Shown: positions 34,357-42,700 of the stretch, one piece after another | How the letters are laid out: each line of letters opens with the position of its first letter | How positions within the stretch are numbered: the stretch's first letter is position 1 | Origin: JAVJUV01 sp040220415 | Lineage (GTDB): Bacteria > Pseudomonadota > Alphaproteobacteria > Rhodobacterales > Rhodobacteraceae | DNA: 64,000 nucleotides | Assembly (NCBI GenBank): GCA_040220415.1 | Contig: JAVJUV010000086.1 | Span: 88,001 to 152,000, forward strand | Direction: 5' to 3' | Program-made: the position numbers and the translations under genes | The notes under the pieces: generated by a model | Told to the model about the DNA's origin: nothing | What the model saw: only the letters and a program-made list of their open reading frames with translations | Database searches by the model: none

Positions 34357-35486
34357 ACGACGGCGTGAAATATTATCGGGGCGGCGCGATTTTCGATGGA
34401 AACGCGTTAAAGACCGATATGGCCGCCGTTGTCGAAAACGGACTTTTGACTGCAATTGGGAACAACCTGCCGGCACCCAAAGGCGCCGATATCGTCGATC
34501 TGGACGGGGATATCCTGGCGCCTGGATTTGTCGATCTGCAAGCGAATGGCGGCGACGGGATCATGCTGAACGATGATCCTTCGCTCGCGACACTGAAACG
34601 TATGGCCGAAGCGCATCGCCGACTTGGGGCGACGTCGGTCCTGCCTACGCTGATTACTGATACGCCCGAGAGAACACGCGCCGCCATCGAGGCCGCCAAG
34701 GCAGCGGTTGCTGCCGGAGTTACAGGTATCGCGGGCCTGCACCTCGAAGGCCCGCACCTGTCGGTCGCCCGCAAGGGGGCCCACGACGCCAAGCTGATCC
34801 GCCGTATGACTGCGGAAGATCTGGCAGTGCTTATCGACGCCGCGGGCACTCTGCCCGTCCTGATGGTTACCGTTGCGCCGGAGTCCACGACAACTGATCA
34901 GGTCTCGGCTCTGGCAAATGCCGGCGCGATTGTTTCCCTGGGTCATAGCGACGCCGACTTCGACACTTGCGTGGCCTATGCCGAGGCCGGTGCGCGAGTG
35001 GTCACGCATTTGTTCAACGCCATGAGTCAGCTTGCAAACCGCGAACCCGGACTTGTAGGTGCCGCGCTGGTCTCGGGCAATCTGTCGGCTGGACTGATCG
35101 CCGATGGCATCCATGTTCACCCCGCGGCAATGCGCACAGCCTGGGCTGCCAAGGTTGCGCCCGGCCGTATCTTTCTTGTGAGCGATGCGATGGCGCCAGC
35201 GGGAAGCGACCTCTGTGAATTCATGCTAGGCGACCGTATGGTCAGACGCGCAGACGGTCGACTGGTGCTTGAAGACGGCACGCTGGCGGGCGCGGACCTG
35301 GAACTTGGCGCCGCGATACGTGTACTTGTCGAGAAAGTCGGCATCCCCCTGGAAGACGCCCTTCGCGCTGCAACTTCCACACCTGCCGAAGTCGCCGGAC
35401 TGGGCAATGGCATCGGCTTCCTGAGGCCCGGCGTTACAAGAGACATAGTGCGCATCGGCAAGGATTTTCGCGTCACAACGCTCTGA
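34353..35486 (+). CDS. nagA: N-acetylglucosamine-6-phosphate deacetylase
   Basis: A 377-residue amidohydrolase that frees acetate from GlcNAc-6-P. Family marks: LAPGFVDLQANGGDGIMLND, SVLPTLITDT, metal-site glutamate in LHLEGPHLSVARKGAHD, GHSDADFDTCVAYAEAGARV, THLFNAMSQLANREPGLVGA, and the catalytic aspartate in FLVSDAMAPAGSDL. ATG 34353 overlaps the deaminase stop (ATGA). It is the last gene of the arm; a hairpin structure follows 45 bases later. The frame upstream to 34233 is shadow. Confidence 0.94.
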   Translation: MNDGVKYYRGGAIFDGNALKTDMAAVVENGLLTAIGNNLPAPKGADIVDLDGDILAPGFVDLQANGGDGIMLNDDPSLATLKRMAEAHRRLGATSVLPTLITDTPERTRAAIEAAKAAVAAGVTGIAGLHLEGPHLSVARKGAHDAKLIRRMTAEDLAVLIDAAGTLPVLMVTVAPESTTTDQVSALANAGAIVSLGHSDADFDTCVAYAEAGARVVTHLFNAMSQLANREPGLVGAALVSGNLSAGLIADGIHVHPAAMRTAWAAKVAPGRIFLVSDAMAPAGSDLCEFMLGDRMVRRADGRLVLEDGTLAGADLELGAAIRVLVEKVGIPLEDALRAATSTPAEVAGLGNGIGFLRPGVTRDIVRIGKDFRVTTL

Positions 35487-35530
35487 AGGCACTCTCAACT
35501 CCCTGTCATCGCTTGTCGGCGCTTGGTCGG

Positions 35531-35560
35531 GTTCCGGACCTTCGGGTCCCTGTCCGGAAC
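35531..35560. promoter_or_regulatory. Nested hairpins between nagA and the tungstate operon
   Basis: GTTCCGGAC (35531-35539) pairs perfectly with GTCCGGAAC (35552-35560). Inside it, GGACC (35536-35540) and GGTCC (35545-35549) can instead form a stem with a TTCG tetraloop. The two pairings share bases and exclude each other. No U-run follows, so it is not a standard terminator; it may end nagA transcription Rho-dependently or affect the tup leader. Confidence 0.5.
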
Positions 35561-35655
35561 ACTACAGCGCGTCCAACTCAAAATTTCCGGTTGAACTCTG
35601 TGTTTTATGCCTCTTAAAGTCTTTCTTGGCGAATTTTCCGAAGGGAGCGGAGATT

Positions 35656-36363
35656 TTGCAGGATTTAGGGGCTTCATTCACACTTGCTCTGACACTTGTA
35701 TTGTCCGGCGATGCCGATCTGTTCGAAATCGTCGCCTTGTCACTGCGCGTCAGCTTGGCGGCGACCGCCTTTGCATGCCTGATCGGCCTTCCGATCGGAG
35801 CATTGGTCGCGGTCAGCCGCTTCAGAGGGCGAAACGCCGTACTGATTGTCATGAACGCCCTTATGGGACTCCCTCCCGTAGTTGTGGGCCTACTTGTCTA
35901 CATCCATCTGTCACGCGCCGGCCCGCTTGGATTTTTGGGCCTGCTCTACACGCCAACCGCGATGATCATCGCGCAAACGATTTTGATTGCTCCAATCGTC
36001 GCTGCGCTGTCGCGGCAGGTGATCGAAGACCTTCATGCCGAGTACCGAGATCAGTTTCGCTCGCTTTGCCTGACGCGCGGACAGACGATCTCGGCACTTC
36101 TTTGGGATGCGCGCTTTTCCTTGCTGACCGTGGGACTGGCAGGGTTCGGGCGAGCGGTTGCGGAAGTAGGTGCGGTCATGATTGTCGGCGGCAACATTGA
36201 TCACCTGACGCGGGTGATGACGACCGCAATCGCGCTTGAAACATCAAAAGGAGATCTGGCGCTTGCCTTGGCGTTGGGGATTATCCTTCTGATCATTGCG
36301 CTTGGCGTCAACGCCGCAGTACAGACAGTGCGCATGTCAGCGGCGCGATCAGCCTATGTCTGA
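35656..36363 (+). CDS. tupB: Tungstate ABC transporter permease
   Basis: A 235-residue permease with about five helices (IVALSLRVSLAATAFACLIG, VLIVMNALMGLPPVVVGLLV, LALALALGIILLIIALGVNA) of the CysW/TupB group: GPLGFLGLLYTPTAMIIAQT and the EAA-like loop DQFRSLCLTRGQTISALLWD with GFGRAVAEVGAVMIVGGNID. I chose TTG 35656, which follows GGGAGCGGAG; a further TTG at 35626 also fits. It overlaps tupC by 8 bases. With tupC and tupA it brings tungstate (possibly molybdate) into the cell for pterin enzymes. Confidence 0.87.
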   Translation: MQDLGASFTLALTLVLSGDADLFEIVALSLRVSLAATAFACLIGLPIGALVAVSRFRGRNAVLIVMNALMGLPPVVVGLLVYIHLSRAGPLGFLGLLYTPTAMIIAQTILIAPIVAALSRQVIEDLHAEYRDQFRSLCLTRGQTISALLWDARFSLLTVGLAGFGRAVAEVGAVMIVGGNIDHLTRVMTTAIALETSKGDLALALALGIILLIIALGVNAAVQTVRMSAARSAYV

Positions 36364-37111
36364 CGCAGCCCTAATAACGTTTCCGACAAGCGCGAAGATG
36401 GTCGACGCGAAGACCATCGTGCCGCTCGAGGTTCGAGATTTGACGCTGGCGTTCGACCGGATAAACGTTATCGACGGGTTAAACCTTGACCTGTCGCAGC
36501 ACGGCTGCACGGTCATCATGGGCGTAAACGGCGCCGGGAAAAGCCTGTTTCTAAAACTGCTTCACGGTCTGATAGAGCCAACGTCGGGCCGGATCGACTG
36601 GAATGGCCACCGCCCCATAGAGGTGACCCGGCGGCAGTCGCTCGTCTTCCAGAAACCCGTACTTCTTCGCCGGTCCGTAGCCGCGAATCTTGATTTCGTC
36701 CTTAGATCACGCGGATGCGACCGATCGCGCCAGGATGCCCTTCTTGATTACGTGGGGCTGGCACACAAGGCATCGCAGCCTGCGCGACTTCTGTCGGGCG
36801 GTGAAGCGCAACGGCTTGCGCTGGCGCGCGCACTGGCAACCGACCCCGAGGTTCTGCTTCTGGACGAGCCGACCGCAAGTCTGGATCCCGCCTCGGTAAT
36901 CGCGATCGAAAGGATCGTGTCAGATGCCTGCAGAAACGGCACGCGAGTAATTTTCGTGACCCACGACATCGGCCAAGCCCGACGGATGGCCGACGATGTC
37001 GTTTTCCTGAACAAAGGCCGGATAGCCGAGCATTCACCGGCCTCCGATTTCTTCCCTCAGCCGAGGACACAGACGGCAAGGGACTACCTCAACGGAAAAA
37101 TCGTTGTCTGA
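36356..37111 (+). CDS. tupC: Tungstate ABC transporter ATPase
   Basis: A 251-residue ATPase: Walker A MGVNGAGKSLFLKLLHG, Q-loop SLVFQKPVLLRRSVAANLD, signature LLSGGEAQRLALARALAT, Walker B VLLLDEPTASLDPASV and switch VIFVTHDIGQARRMADD. The MGVNGAGKS loop and short length fit the TupC/phosphate-type importers. The ATG lies inside the last codons of tupB; the frame open upstream to 36296 is shadow. Confidence 0.88.
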   Translation: MSDAALITFPTSAKMVDAKTIVPLEVRDLTLAFDRINVIDGLNLDLSQHGCTVIMGVNGAGKSLFLKLLHGLIEPTSGRIDWNGHRPIEVTRRQSLVFQKPVLLRRSVAANLDFVLRSRGCDRSRQDALLDYVGLAHKASQPARLLSGGEAQRLALARALATDPEVLLLDEPTASLDPASVIAIERIVSDACRNGTRVIFVTHDIGQARRMADDVVFLNKGRIAEHSPASDFFPQPRTQTARDYLNGKIVV

Positions 37112-37137
37112 GTAACCATCAATAACAGGGAGCTACC

Positions 37138-37959
37138 ATGACCTACAAAACTCGACTTGGCGCGGCCGCGATGGCCATGATCGTCGCAACCGGCGCTTTC
37201 GCGCAGGATCAATCGATCATCGTGCAATCCACAACCTCGACCGCGAATTCGGGCCTTTACGACTATCTGCTGCCCGCCTTCCAGGAAGAAACCGGCATTC
37301 AGGTAAACGTGGTCGCCGTCGGAACCGGTCAGGCGATCAACAACGCACAGAACTGTGACGGTGATGTCCTGCTGGTGCACGCCAAACCGTCCGAGGAAAA
37401 ATTCGTCGCAGCGGGCTATGGCACCATGCGGACGGACCTGATGTACAACGACTTTGTCATAGTCGGCCCAAGCGTCGATCCGGCTGGCGTGAGCGGCATG
37501 AACGATGTCGAGAGCGCGCTATCCAAGATTGCCGAGGCCGGCGCACTCTTCGCGTCGCGCGGAGACGATTCCGGTACCCACAAAAAGGAGGTGTCGCTCT
37601 GGAACAGCGCTGGCATAGATCCAAAAACGGGGTCAGGAAAATGGTACCGCGAAACGGGGTCTGGCATGGGCGCCACCCTGAACGCCGGGATCGGTATGGG
37701 CGCATACGTGATGACCGACCGCGCGACATGGATCAGTTTTGCCAACAAGCAGGACTACACAGTCCAGGTCGAAGGCGATGAGGATCTCTTCAATCAATAC
37801 GGGGTCATTCCTGTCAGTGCTGACAAATGCCCGAGCGTGAACGTGGAAGCCGCGCAGACCTTTACCGATTGGCTTCTTTCCGAGAAAGGCCAAGAGGCTA
37901 TCGCCAACTACAAAGTCGACGGTCAGCAACTCTTCTTTCCGAACGCACCGGCAAACTGA
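37138..37959 (+). CDS. tupA: Tungstate-binding periplasmic protein
   Basis: A 273-residue periplasmic binding protein with signal peptide (AAAMAMIVATGAFAQ, cleaved before DQSIIV). The oxyanion-binding region IVQSTTSTANSGLYDYLLPA resembles the TTTS signature of TupA, which selects tungstate over molybdate, though one residue differs (TTST order). VNVVAVGTGQAINNAQNCDG, DVLLVHAKPSEEKFVAAGYG and RGDDSGTHKKEVSLW are family marks. It follows tupC by 26 bases with AGGGAGCT before the ATG. The order BCA is unusual: most tup operons place tupA first. Confidence 0.9.
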   Translation: MTYKTRLGAAAMAMIVATGAFAQDQSIIVQSTTSTANSGLYDYLLPAFQEETGIQVNVVAVGTGQAINNAQNCDGDVLLVHAKPSEEKFVAAGYGTMRTDLMYNDFVIVGPSVDPAGVSGMNDVESALSKIAEAGALFASRGDDSGTHKKEVSLWNSAGIDPKTGSGKWYRETGSGMGATLNAGIGMGAYVMTDRATWISFANKQDYTVQVEGDEDLFNQYGVIPVSADKCPSVNVEAAQTFTDWLLSEKGQEAIANYKVDGQQLFFPNAPAN

Positions 37960-38011
37960 TAGAGTGCCCCAGGCGGCGGGAATGGACCCGCCGCCTTGCA
38001 ATCGGGCAAAG

Positions 38012-38899
38012 ATGAACGAAGCAGCAACCGAAAAGCACGAATACCTGACGGTCCGAGAGCTTGCCGATCTCCTGCGAATCAAGGAGCGCAAGGTCTACGA
38101 TCTGGCAGCCAACGGCGAGGTTCCTTGTTCGAGAGCGACGGGAAAGCTGTTGTTTCCGGCCGCCGAGGTGCGGGCCTGGATCGAAAAGGCCAAGTCGGGC
38201 GGCGCTGTCGAAGACAGCGAGCGTCCGGCGATCTTCCTGGGAAGCCACGACCCCTTGCTCGATTGGGCGATCCGCCAATCGCGCTGCGGACTGGCTACGT
38301 TCTTCGATGGATCGCACGACGGCTTGTCGCGTTTCGCGGCAGACGAAGGCGTCGCAACCGGTCTGCATATCTACGAACCGAAGACATCCGACTGGAATGC
38401 CGAAGCAGCAGAAAGCGCGGCCGCTGGCAAAAACGCCGTTCTTCTGACTTTTGCCACGCGGAAACGTGGCATCGTTTTTGGCTCCGGCTTGCCGCATCCC
38501 AGCAGCCTGAAGGACCTTGCGGGGCTTCGCGTCGTGCCGCGACAGCCAGAATCGGGGACGGCGAACCTGTTCGAACAGCTTGCCGGCCAGCACGGGCTTG
38601 ATCTGAAGGACATCACGCTGACAGACGTCGCAAGAACCGAGGACGATGCGGTCCAACTGGTTCGCCAAGGGGAAGCCGAAGCGACCTTTGGCCTTGAATC
38701 TGTCGCACTGACATACGGGCTGTCATTCCAGCCAGTCATCGAGGAGCGTTTCGATATCCTGGTCGACCGCAAGGCTTGGTTCGATCCGCCGCTCCAAAAG
38801 CTGATCAAGTTCTGCCAGACCGAAGCTTTTCGGCACCGAGCGGAAAGCGCCTTGGGCTACGACGTCAGTGGGTTCGGACAGGTTGTCTGGAACGGCTGA
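38012..38899 (+). CDS. One-component regulator: excisionase-type HTH plus binding-protein domain
   Basis: A 295-residue protein. Residues about 8-60 are a MerR/excisionase-like helix-turn-helix (EYLTVRELADLLRIKERKVY, DLAANGEVPCSRATGKLLFP); residues 75-295 form a periplasmic-binding-protein fold without signal peptide (AIFLGSHDPLLDWAIRQSRC, LRVVPRQPESGTANLFEQLA, AEATFGLESVALTYGLSFQP). Proteins of this build serve as molybdate/tungstate sensors in bacteria lacking ModE. Its place 52 bases after tupA supports sensing tungstate and controlling tupBCA. The first in-frame ATG with homology (38012) was used. Confidence 0.87.
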   Translation: MNEAATEKHEYLTVRELADLLRIKERKVYDLAANGEVPCSRATGKLLFPAAEVRAWIEKAKSGGAVEDSERPAIFLGSHDPLLDWAIRQSRCGLATFFDGSHDGLSRFAADEGVATGLHIYEPKTSDWNAEAAESAAAGKNAVLLTFATRKRGIVFGSGLPHPSSLKDLAGLRVVPRQPESGTANLFEQLAGQHGLDLKDITLTDVARTEDDAVQLVRQGEAEATFGLESVALTYGLSFQPVIEERFDILVDRKAWFDPPLQKLIKFCQTEAFRHRAESALGYDVSGFGQVVWNG

Positions 38900-38936
38900 A
38901 CCTAGTCGACCGGGATCGAATTTCCGCAACCAAGGG

Positions 38937-39965
38937 TCAAATATTCTCGCGGGTGTAGATATCGAAATTCACAAGTATGCGCTGCCCTGCTTCTTTGCCG
39001 CCCGTCAGTTTCAACTGGACCATGCTTTCCAGCGCCTCGGACGCCAGACGCTGAAAGGGGTGAGAGAGAACGACGGACAGGGTTCCGTCAAGCAGGCCGC
39101 TGCGAGTTGATTCCATCAGGTCGTAGCCGATCACTTTCAATGAACCGGCGCGACCAGATCCACGCAGCGCCGCAAGCGCCCCGCTGATACCGCCACCACA
39201 GACGAACAGCCCGACCATGTCCGAGTGTTCGGTCAGTAGCCGTTCGGTCATTTCCCGTGCGATCGCGGTGGATTCGAAAGTAGGTAACGGCTCAAGCACC
39301 GTGAACCCGCCGCCATGCTCGCGCAGATACGATCGAAACCCGCTTTCCTGCATATCCTGGTTGAGGTAGCGGTGGTTGCCCACCAGCACGCCGATCTTGC
39401 CGGGATGCTGGCAAATATTCTCGAAGAACCAACCGACGGTGCGCCCGACCTTCCAGCTGTCAAGTCCGACATAGCCAATTCTCGTTTGTGCGGTAAGCGG
39501 CGAGACGAGTGGCAACACGGGTGTGCCGGCATCTGCAAGCTGGTCGATCATTGCACTGACGATCGGGTGTTCTGCAGTAGTTACTGCCAGAGCGTCTGCG
39601 CTTCGACCCAGAGACAACATCCGCTCGGCGACGTGTTCGGGTGAGAGGTCGTTCATGAATTCAATAACGAGTTCGATATCGCGGTCGGCACGCAACTGCG
39701 CCGCGGAACGCAGATGAGCGGCCAGCGTCTCGTAGAATTGACGCCCCTGCTGCTGCAGTAAAACGACGAAGCGGTCGCGCGTCCGTGCAGCCTCGACACG
39801 ACTGCGGATGGTTCCGACCCCGTAGAACCCGATATCCCCGGCCGCGTCGAGGACGCGCTGCATTGTCGGCTCGCGAACCTTGTCGGATCCAGCGAGCACC
39901 CGGTTTACCGTGGAAGTCGAGACACCTGCCGCACGGGCCAGTTCACGGATCGTAGGTCGGGTCAT
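38937..39965 (-). CDS. LacI-family transcriptional regulator
   Basis: A 342-residue repressor: N-terminal helix-turn-helix and hinge (TIRELARAAGVSTSTVNRVL, AGSDKVREPTMQRVLDAAGD), then a periplasmic-binding-like ligand domain (FVVLLQQQGRQFYETLAAHL, RIGYVGLDSWKVGRTVGWFF, LVGLFVCGGGISGALAALRG-type core, SVVLSHPFQRLASEALESMV). It lies divergent from the iol genes, so an inositol-derived sugar is the expected inducer. A candidate operator begins 17 bases upstream of its ATG. Confidence 0.9.
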   Translation of the reverse strand: MTRPTIRELARAAGVSTSTVNRVLAGSDKVREPTMQRVLDAAGDIGFYGVGTIRSRVEAARTRDRFVVLLQQQGRQFYETLAAHLRSAAQLRADRDIELVIEFMNDLSPEHVAERMLSLGRSADALAVTTAEHPIVSAMIDQLADAGTPVLPLVSPLTAQTRIGYVGLDSWKVGRTVGWFFENICQHPGKIGVLVGNHRYLNQDMQESGFRSYLREHGGGFTVLEPLPTFESTAIAREMTERLLTEHSDMVGLFVCGGGISGALAALRGSGRAGSLKVIGYDLMESTRSGLLDGTLSVVLSHPFQRLASEALESMVQLKLTGGKEAGQRILVNFDIYTRENI

Positions 39966-39981
39966 GTTAGCGCTCTCTTTC

Positions 39982-40031
39982 TTGTATCATTTTATGTCAT
40001 CCGCGCGGGAAGAATGAAAGATATGATACAA
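39982..40031. promoter_or_regulatory. Inverted TTGTATCAT repeat, candidate LacI operator
   Basis: TTGTATCAT at 39982-39990 and its exact inverse ATGATACAA at 40023-40031 are separated by 32 bases. They sit just upstream of the LacI gene and face the iol genes, where an autoregulated repressor would bind. The spacing suggests two separate half-sites or two operators rather than one compact palindrome. Confidence 0.55.
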
Positions 40032-40136
40032 AATGGGGCTGTTCGCTTTTGCGAGATTGAAGATGCTTCGGCTTCTCTGACATTCTCCCATCCGAAAGCC
40101 GGCGATGAGTCGCAGAATGCATAAGGGAGGACATCA

Positions 40137-40283
40137 TGGCCGGTCCGGCCAAGGGCAATTTTGCCAAGGGTGCCAGATGTCAGCCCAGTTCTGCCGAAAT
40201 GGAAGCGTCCTTCCATATGACGTGGTCACCGCCGGGCAATGAACTGCACTTGCACTTGCACCATTTCGATTTCCGAAGGTAAT
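40137..40283 (+). CDS. Possible leader ORF before inositol genes
   Basis: A 48-codon frame with an unusually good ribosome site (GGGAGG 6 bases before the ATG) lying 165 bases ahead of the first inositol dehydrogenase gene. The product has no signal peptide or known family features; its end is rich in His and Leu (LHLHLHHFDFRR). Either a short leader or the 5' stub of a deleted gene. Included mainly because the translation start is so strong. Confidence 0.3.
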
Positions 40284-40448
40284 CGCCATGATCCCCTGCT
40301 GGAACGGCGGCGAAAGTCGAATGCGGCGTGACGTGTGTCTTGAGCGCTTGAATAGTGGCACCGCGCAAACCGAGATAGCGATGGTAGAAGACATACATGG
40401 GATCAACGAGCTCCCCTTCGCGCAAAACTTAGCCAGAGAAGGCACGTC

Positions 40449-41465
40449 ATGACGACAAGATTGGCCATCATCGGAGCCGGTATCATGGGCGCTGACCACG
40501 CCCGCATTTTCGCCGAAGAGGTTCCCGGTGCGGTGCTTTCGGTGATCTGTGACGCTTCGGAAGATCGCGCGCGCGACGTGGCCGACCGTACTGGTGCGAC
40601 GGATATCTCGACCGATCCGACAGGAACAATCGCCCGCAAGGACGTGGACGCCGTGCTGATCGCCAGCCCGGACGATACCCACGCCGACCTGACCCTTGCT
40701 GCGATTGCGGCCGGCAAACCGGTGATGTGTGAGAAACCGCTTGCGCCAACGACACAGGATTGCCGACGTATCATCGAAGCGGAAATCGCCGCGGGCCAGC
40801 GCTTTGTTCAGGTGGGCTATATGCGCCGTTTTGATCCGGCCTATACGCAGATGAAAGCAGTGCTGGAGAGTGGTGATCTTGGTCGGGCGATCATGATGCA
40901 CAATTTCCACAGGAATGTTGAGTCTCCGCCCTGGTTTACAGGCGCCATGGCCATCACGAACTCCGCCCCGCACGAATTCGACGCGGTGCGCTTCGTCCTC
41001 GACGTCGATATCCGGAGCATATCGGCCTCTCAGCCAAAGCGATCGGACGATCTGGTCGCGCCCGTCGTCATGATTTTGCAGACAACCGGGGATCAACTGG
41101 TAACTATCGAGGTCAACAATAACGCCGCCTATGGATACGACGTGCGCGGCGAACTGGTGGGTGAACGCGCGTCGGTCACGCTGGGGACCCCGGTCTGGAG
41201 TCGTGGTCACACCGGACTGACCGCAACCGAAACCTATGCGGCGGACTGGCGCCCCCGATTTGCGGAAGCCTACCGACTGCAGAACCGCGCGTTTCTGACC
41301 TTCGCCAATACCGGAGTGCCATCGGCGATCGCATCCACAGCATGGGATGGGATGCTGTCGACACTTATTGCGGACAAGGGAGTGGAGGCGCTGGCCTCGG
41401 GAAAGACAATAGATATAGAGATACCGAAAATGCCGGATTTCTACCGCAAGAGCAAAGGGGGCTGA
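40449..41465 (+). CDS. Gfo/Idh/MocA dehydrogenase (inositol dehydrogenase-like)
   Basis: A 338-residue NAD(P)-dependent sugar dehydrogenase. Rossmann fold RLAIIGAGIMGADHARIFAE, catalytic lysine in GKPVMCEKPLAPTTQDCRR, and the substrate domain QVGYMRRFDPAYTQMKAVLE, FHRNVESPPWFTGAM, TNSAPHEFDAVRFVL. It heads the iol operon, so it probably oxidises myo-inositol, a stereoisomer or a methylated form to an inosose. The second Gfo/Idh gene follows after 217 bases, giving two different dehydrogenases in the set. Start ATG 40449. Confidence 0.87.
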   Translation: MTTRLAIIGAGIMGADHARIFAEEVPGAVLSVICDASEDRARDVADRTGATDISTDPTGTIARKDVDAVLIASPDDTHADLTLAAIAAGKPVMCEKPLAPTTQDCRRIIEAEIAAGQRFVQVGYMRRFDPAYTQMKAVLESGDLGRAIMMHNFHRNVESPPWFTGAMAITNSAPHEFDAVRFVLDVDIRSISASQPKRSDDLVAPVVMILQTTGDQLVTIEVNNNAAYGYDVRGELVGERASVTLGTPVWSRGHTGLTATETYAADWRPRFAEAYRLQNRAFLTFANTGVPSAIASTAWDGMLSTLIADKGVEALASGKTIDIEIPKMPDFYRKSKGG

Positions 41466-41682
41466 ATGCTCTGTCGAAGCCGGTATGCATGAAGCTCGAA
41501 TTCTTGAACGCCCTGCCCCCCGATCGAAGTCACCGGTCAGACCGGCTTGACCCGGCTATTTCGAAAAATGGTGTCGGGTCGATTTGCCAGAACACCAACG
41601 CGCGGAACAACGTTCCGAGCACGTATATCACTGCAGCGGTATCGACCACACGAGCCGCCTCAAACACTTGAAAGGAAGCAAC

Positions 41683-42669
41683 ATGATGAAAGTCGGACTT
41701 CTGGGCGCGGGCCGGATCGGCCAGGTGCACGCCGTGAACATAGCGGGACACGCTGAAACCGAGCTTGCCGCGGTTTCCGACGTCCACGCACCGTCAGCCG
41801 AGGCTTTGTCTGCAAAATACGGCTCTTCCGTCCGCAGTTCCGAGGAGATCATCGCAGACGACAGCATAAAGGCAGTGCTGATTGCCACGTCGACCGACAC
41901 GCATTCCGATCTGATCGAAGCGGCAACCGCAGCGGGCAAGGCGGTTCTTTGCGAGAAACCGGTCGATCTTAGCCTTGAGCGCGCGCAGGCCTGCCTGAAG
42001 GCTGCGAACAAGAACGGTCGGCCAGTGATGATCGGCTTCAACCGTCGCTTCGATCCCAGCTTCGCTGCGCTGAAGGCCGCCTTTGATAACGGCGAGATTG
42101 GAAAGGGTGAATTACTTGCTGTTACGTCCTTTGATCCCGGCCCACCGCCGCTGGCCTATATCAAGGTTTCCGGCGGCATCTTCCGCGACATGACAATCCA
42201 CGACTTCGACATCTGCCAGTGGCTTATGGGGGGCCTGCCCAAGACCGTAACCGCAAAGGGCAGTTCCATCGTGGACAGTGAAATAGGCAATGCCGGTGAC
42301 TTTGATACCGCTGTTGTCACGATGACATATGAGGATGGCCGCATCGCCACAATTCGCAACTCGCGCCGCGCTGCGTTCGGCTATGACCAGCGGATCGAAT
42401 TCCTTGGCTCGAAAGGCATGCTCGAGGCCAGGAACGTCCTGGAAAACCAGCTTGTCAAATCGACCGCTGCGGGCGTGACTGGCGCCAAACCGATGCACTT
42501 CTTCCTCGAGCGATACATGCCTGCATATGCTACGGAATGGGACGCATTCGTTAAGGCGGTGCATGGCGGCAAGCCGATGCCGGTAACGCTGGAAGAAGGT
42601 GTGAATGCGCTGTCGGTGGCGGAAGCCGCGACAGAATCGGCGAAATCCGGAAAAACTGTCACACTGTGA
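41683..42669 (+). CDS. iolG: Inositol 2-dehydrogenase
   Basis: A 328-residue Gfo/Idh/MocA protein matching IolG: KVGLLGAGRIGQVHAVNIAG, AVLCEKPVDLSLERAQACLK (catalytic EKP), VMIGFNRRFDPSFAALKAAF, GGIFRDMTIHDFDICQWLMG (Asp/His of the active site) and YMPAYATEWDAFVKAVHGGK. It would turn myo-inositol into 2-keto-myo-inositol with NAD. AAAGGAAG precedes the ATG; a second ATG follows directly. Frames upstream to 41584 are not supported. Confidence 0.92.
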   Translation: MMKVGLLGAGRIGQVHAVNIAGHAETELAAVSDVHAPSAEALSAKYGSSVRSSEEIIADDSIKAVLIATSTDTHSDLIEAATAAGKAVLCEKPVDLSLERAQACLKAANKNGRPVMIGFNRRFDPSFAALKAAFDNGEIGKGELLAVTSFDPGPPPLAYIKVSGGIFRDMTIHDFDICQWLMGGLPKTVTAKGSSIVDSEIGNAGDFDTAVVTMTYEDGRIATIRNSRRAAFGYDQRIEFLGSKGMLEARNVLENQLVKSTAAGVTGAKPMHFFLERYMPAYATEWDAFVKAVHGGKPMPVTLEEGVNALSVAEAATESAKSGKTVTL

Positions 42670-42700
42670 TTTCCCGAGTTATCAGGGACAAACCGTACGA

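Larger units (their letters stand above)
39966..40448. other. Long control region between LacI gene and inositol genes
   Basis: 483 bases without a recognised gene. It holds the operator-like repeat described separately and, from ATG 40137, a 48-codon frame (MAGPAKGNFAKGARCQPSSA onward, ending HLHHFDFRR) preceded by the very strong ribosome site AAGGGAGGACATC. The remaining 165 bases before the first dehydrogenase show no convincing frame on either strand. The frame could be a leader peptide or the stub of a deleted gene such as an isomerase. Confidence 0.5.

Noticed and set aside
40134..41210. 358-codon minus-strand frame
   Set aside because: Antisense to the intact Gfo/Idh dehydrogenase; no motif.
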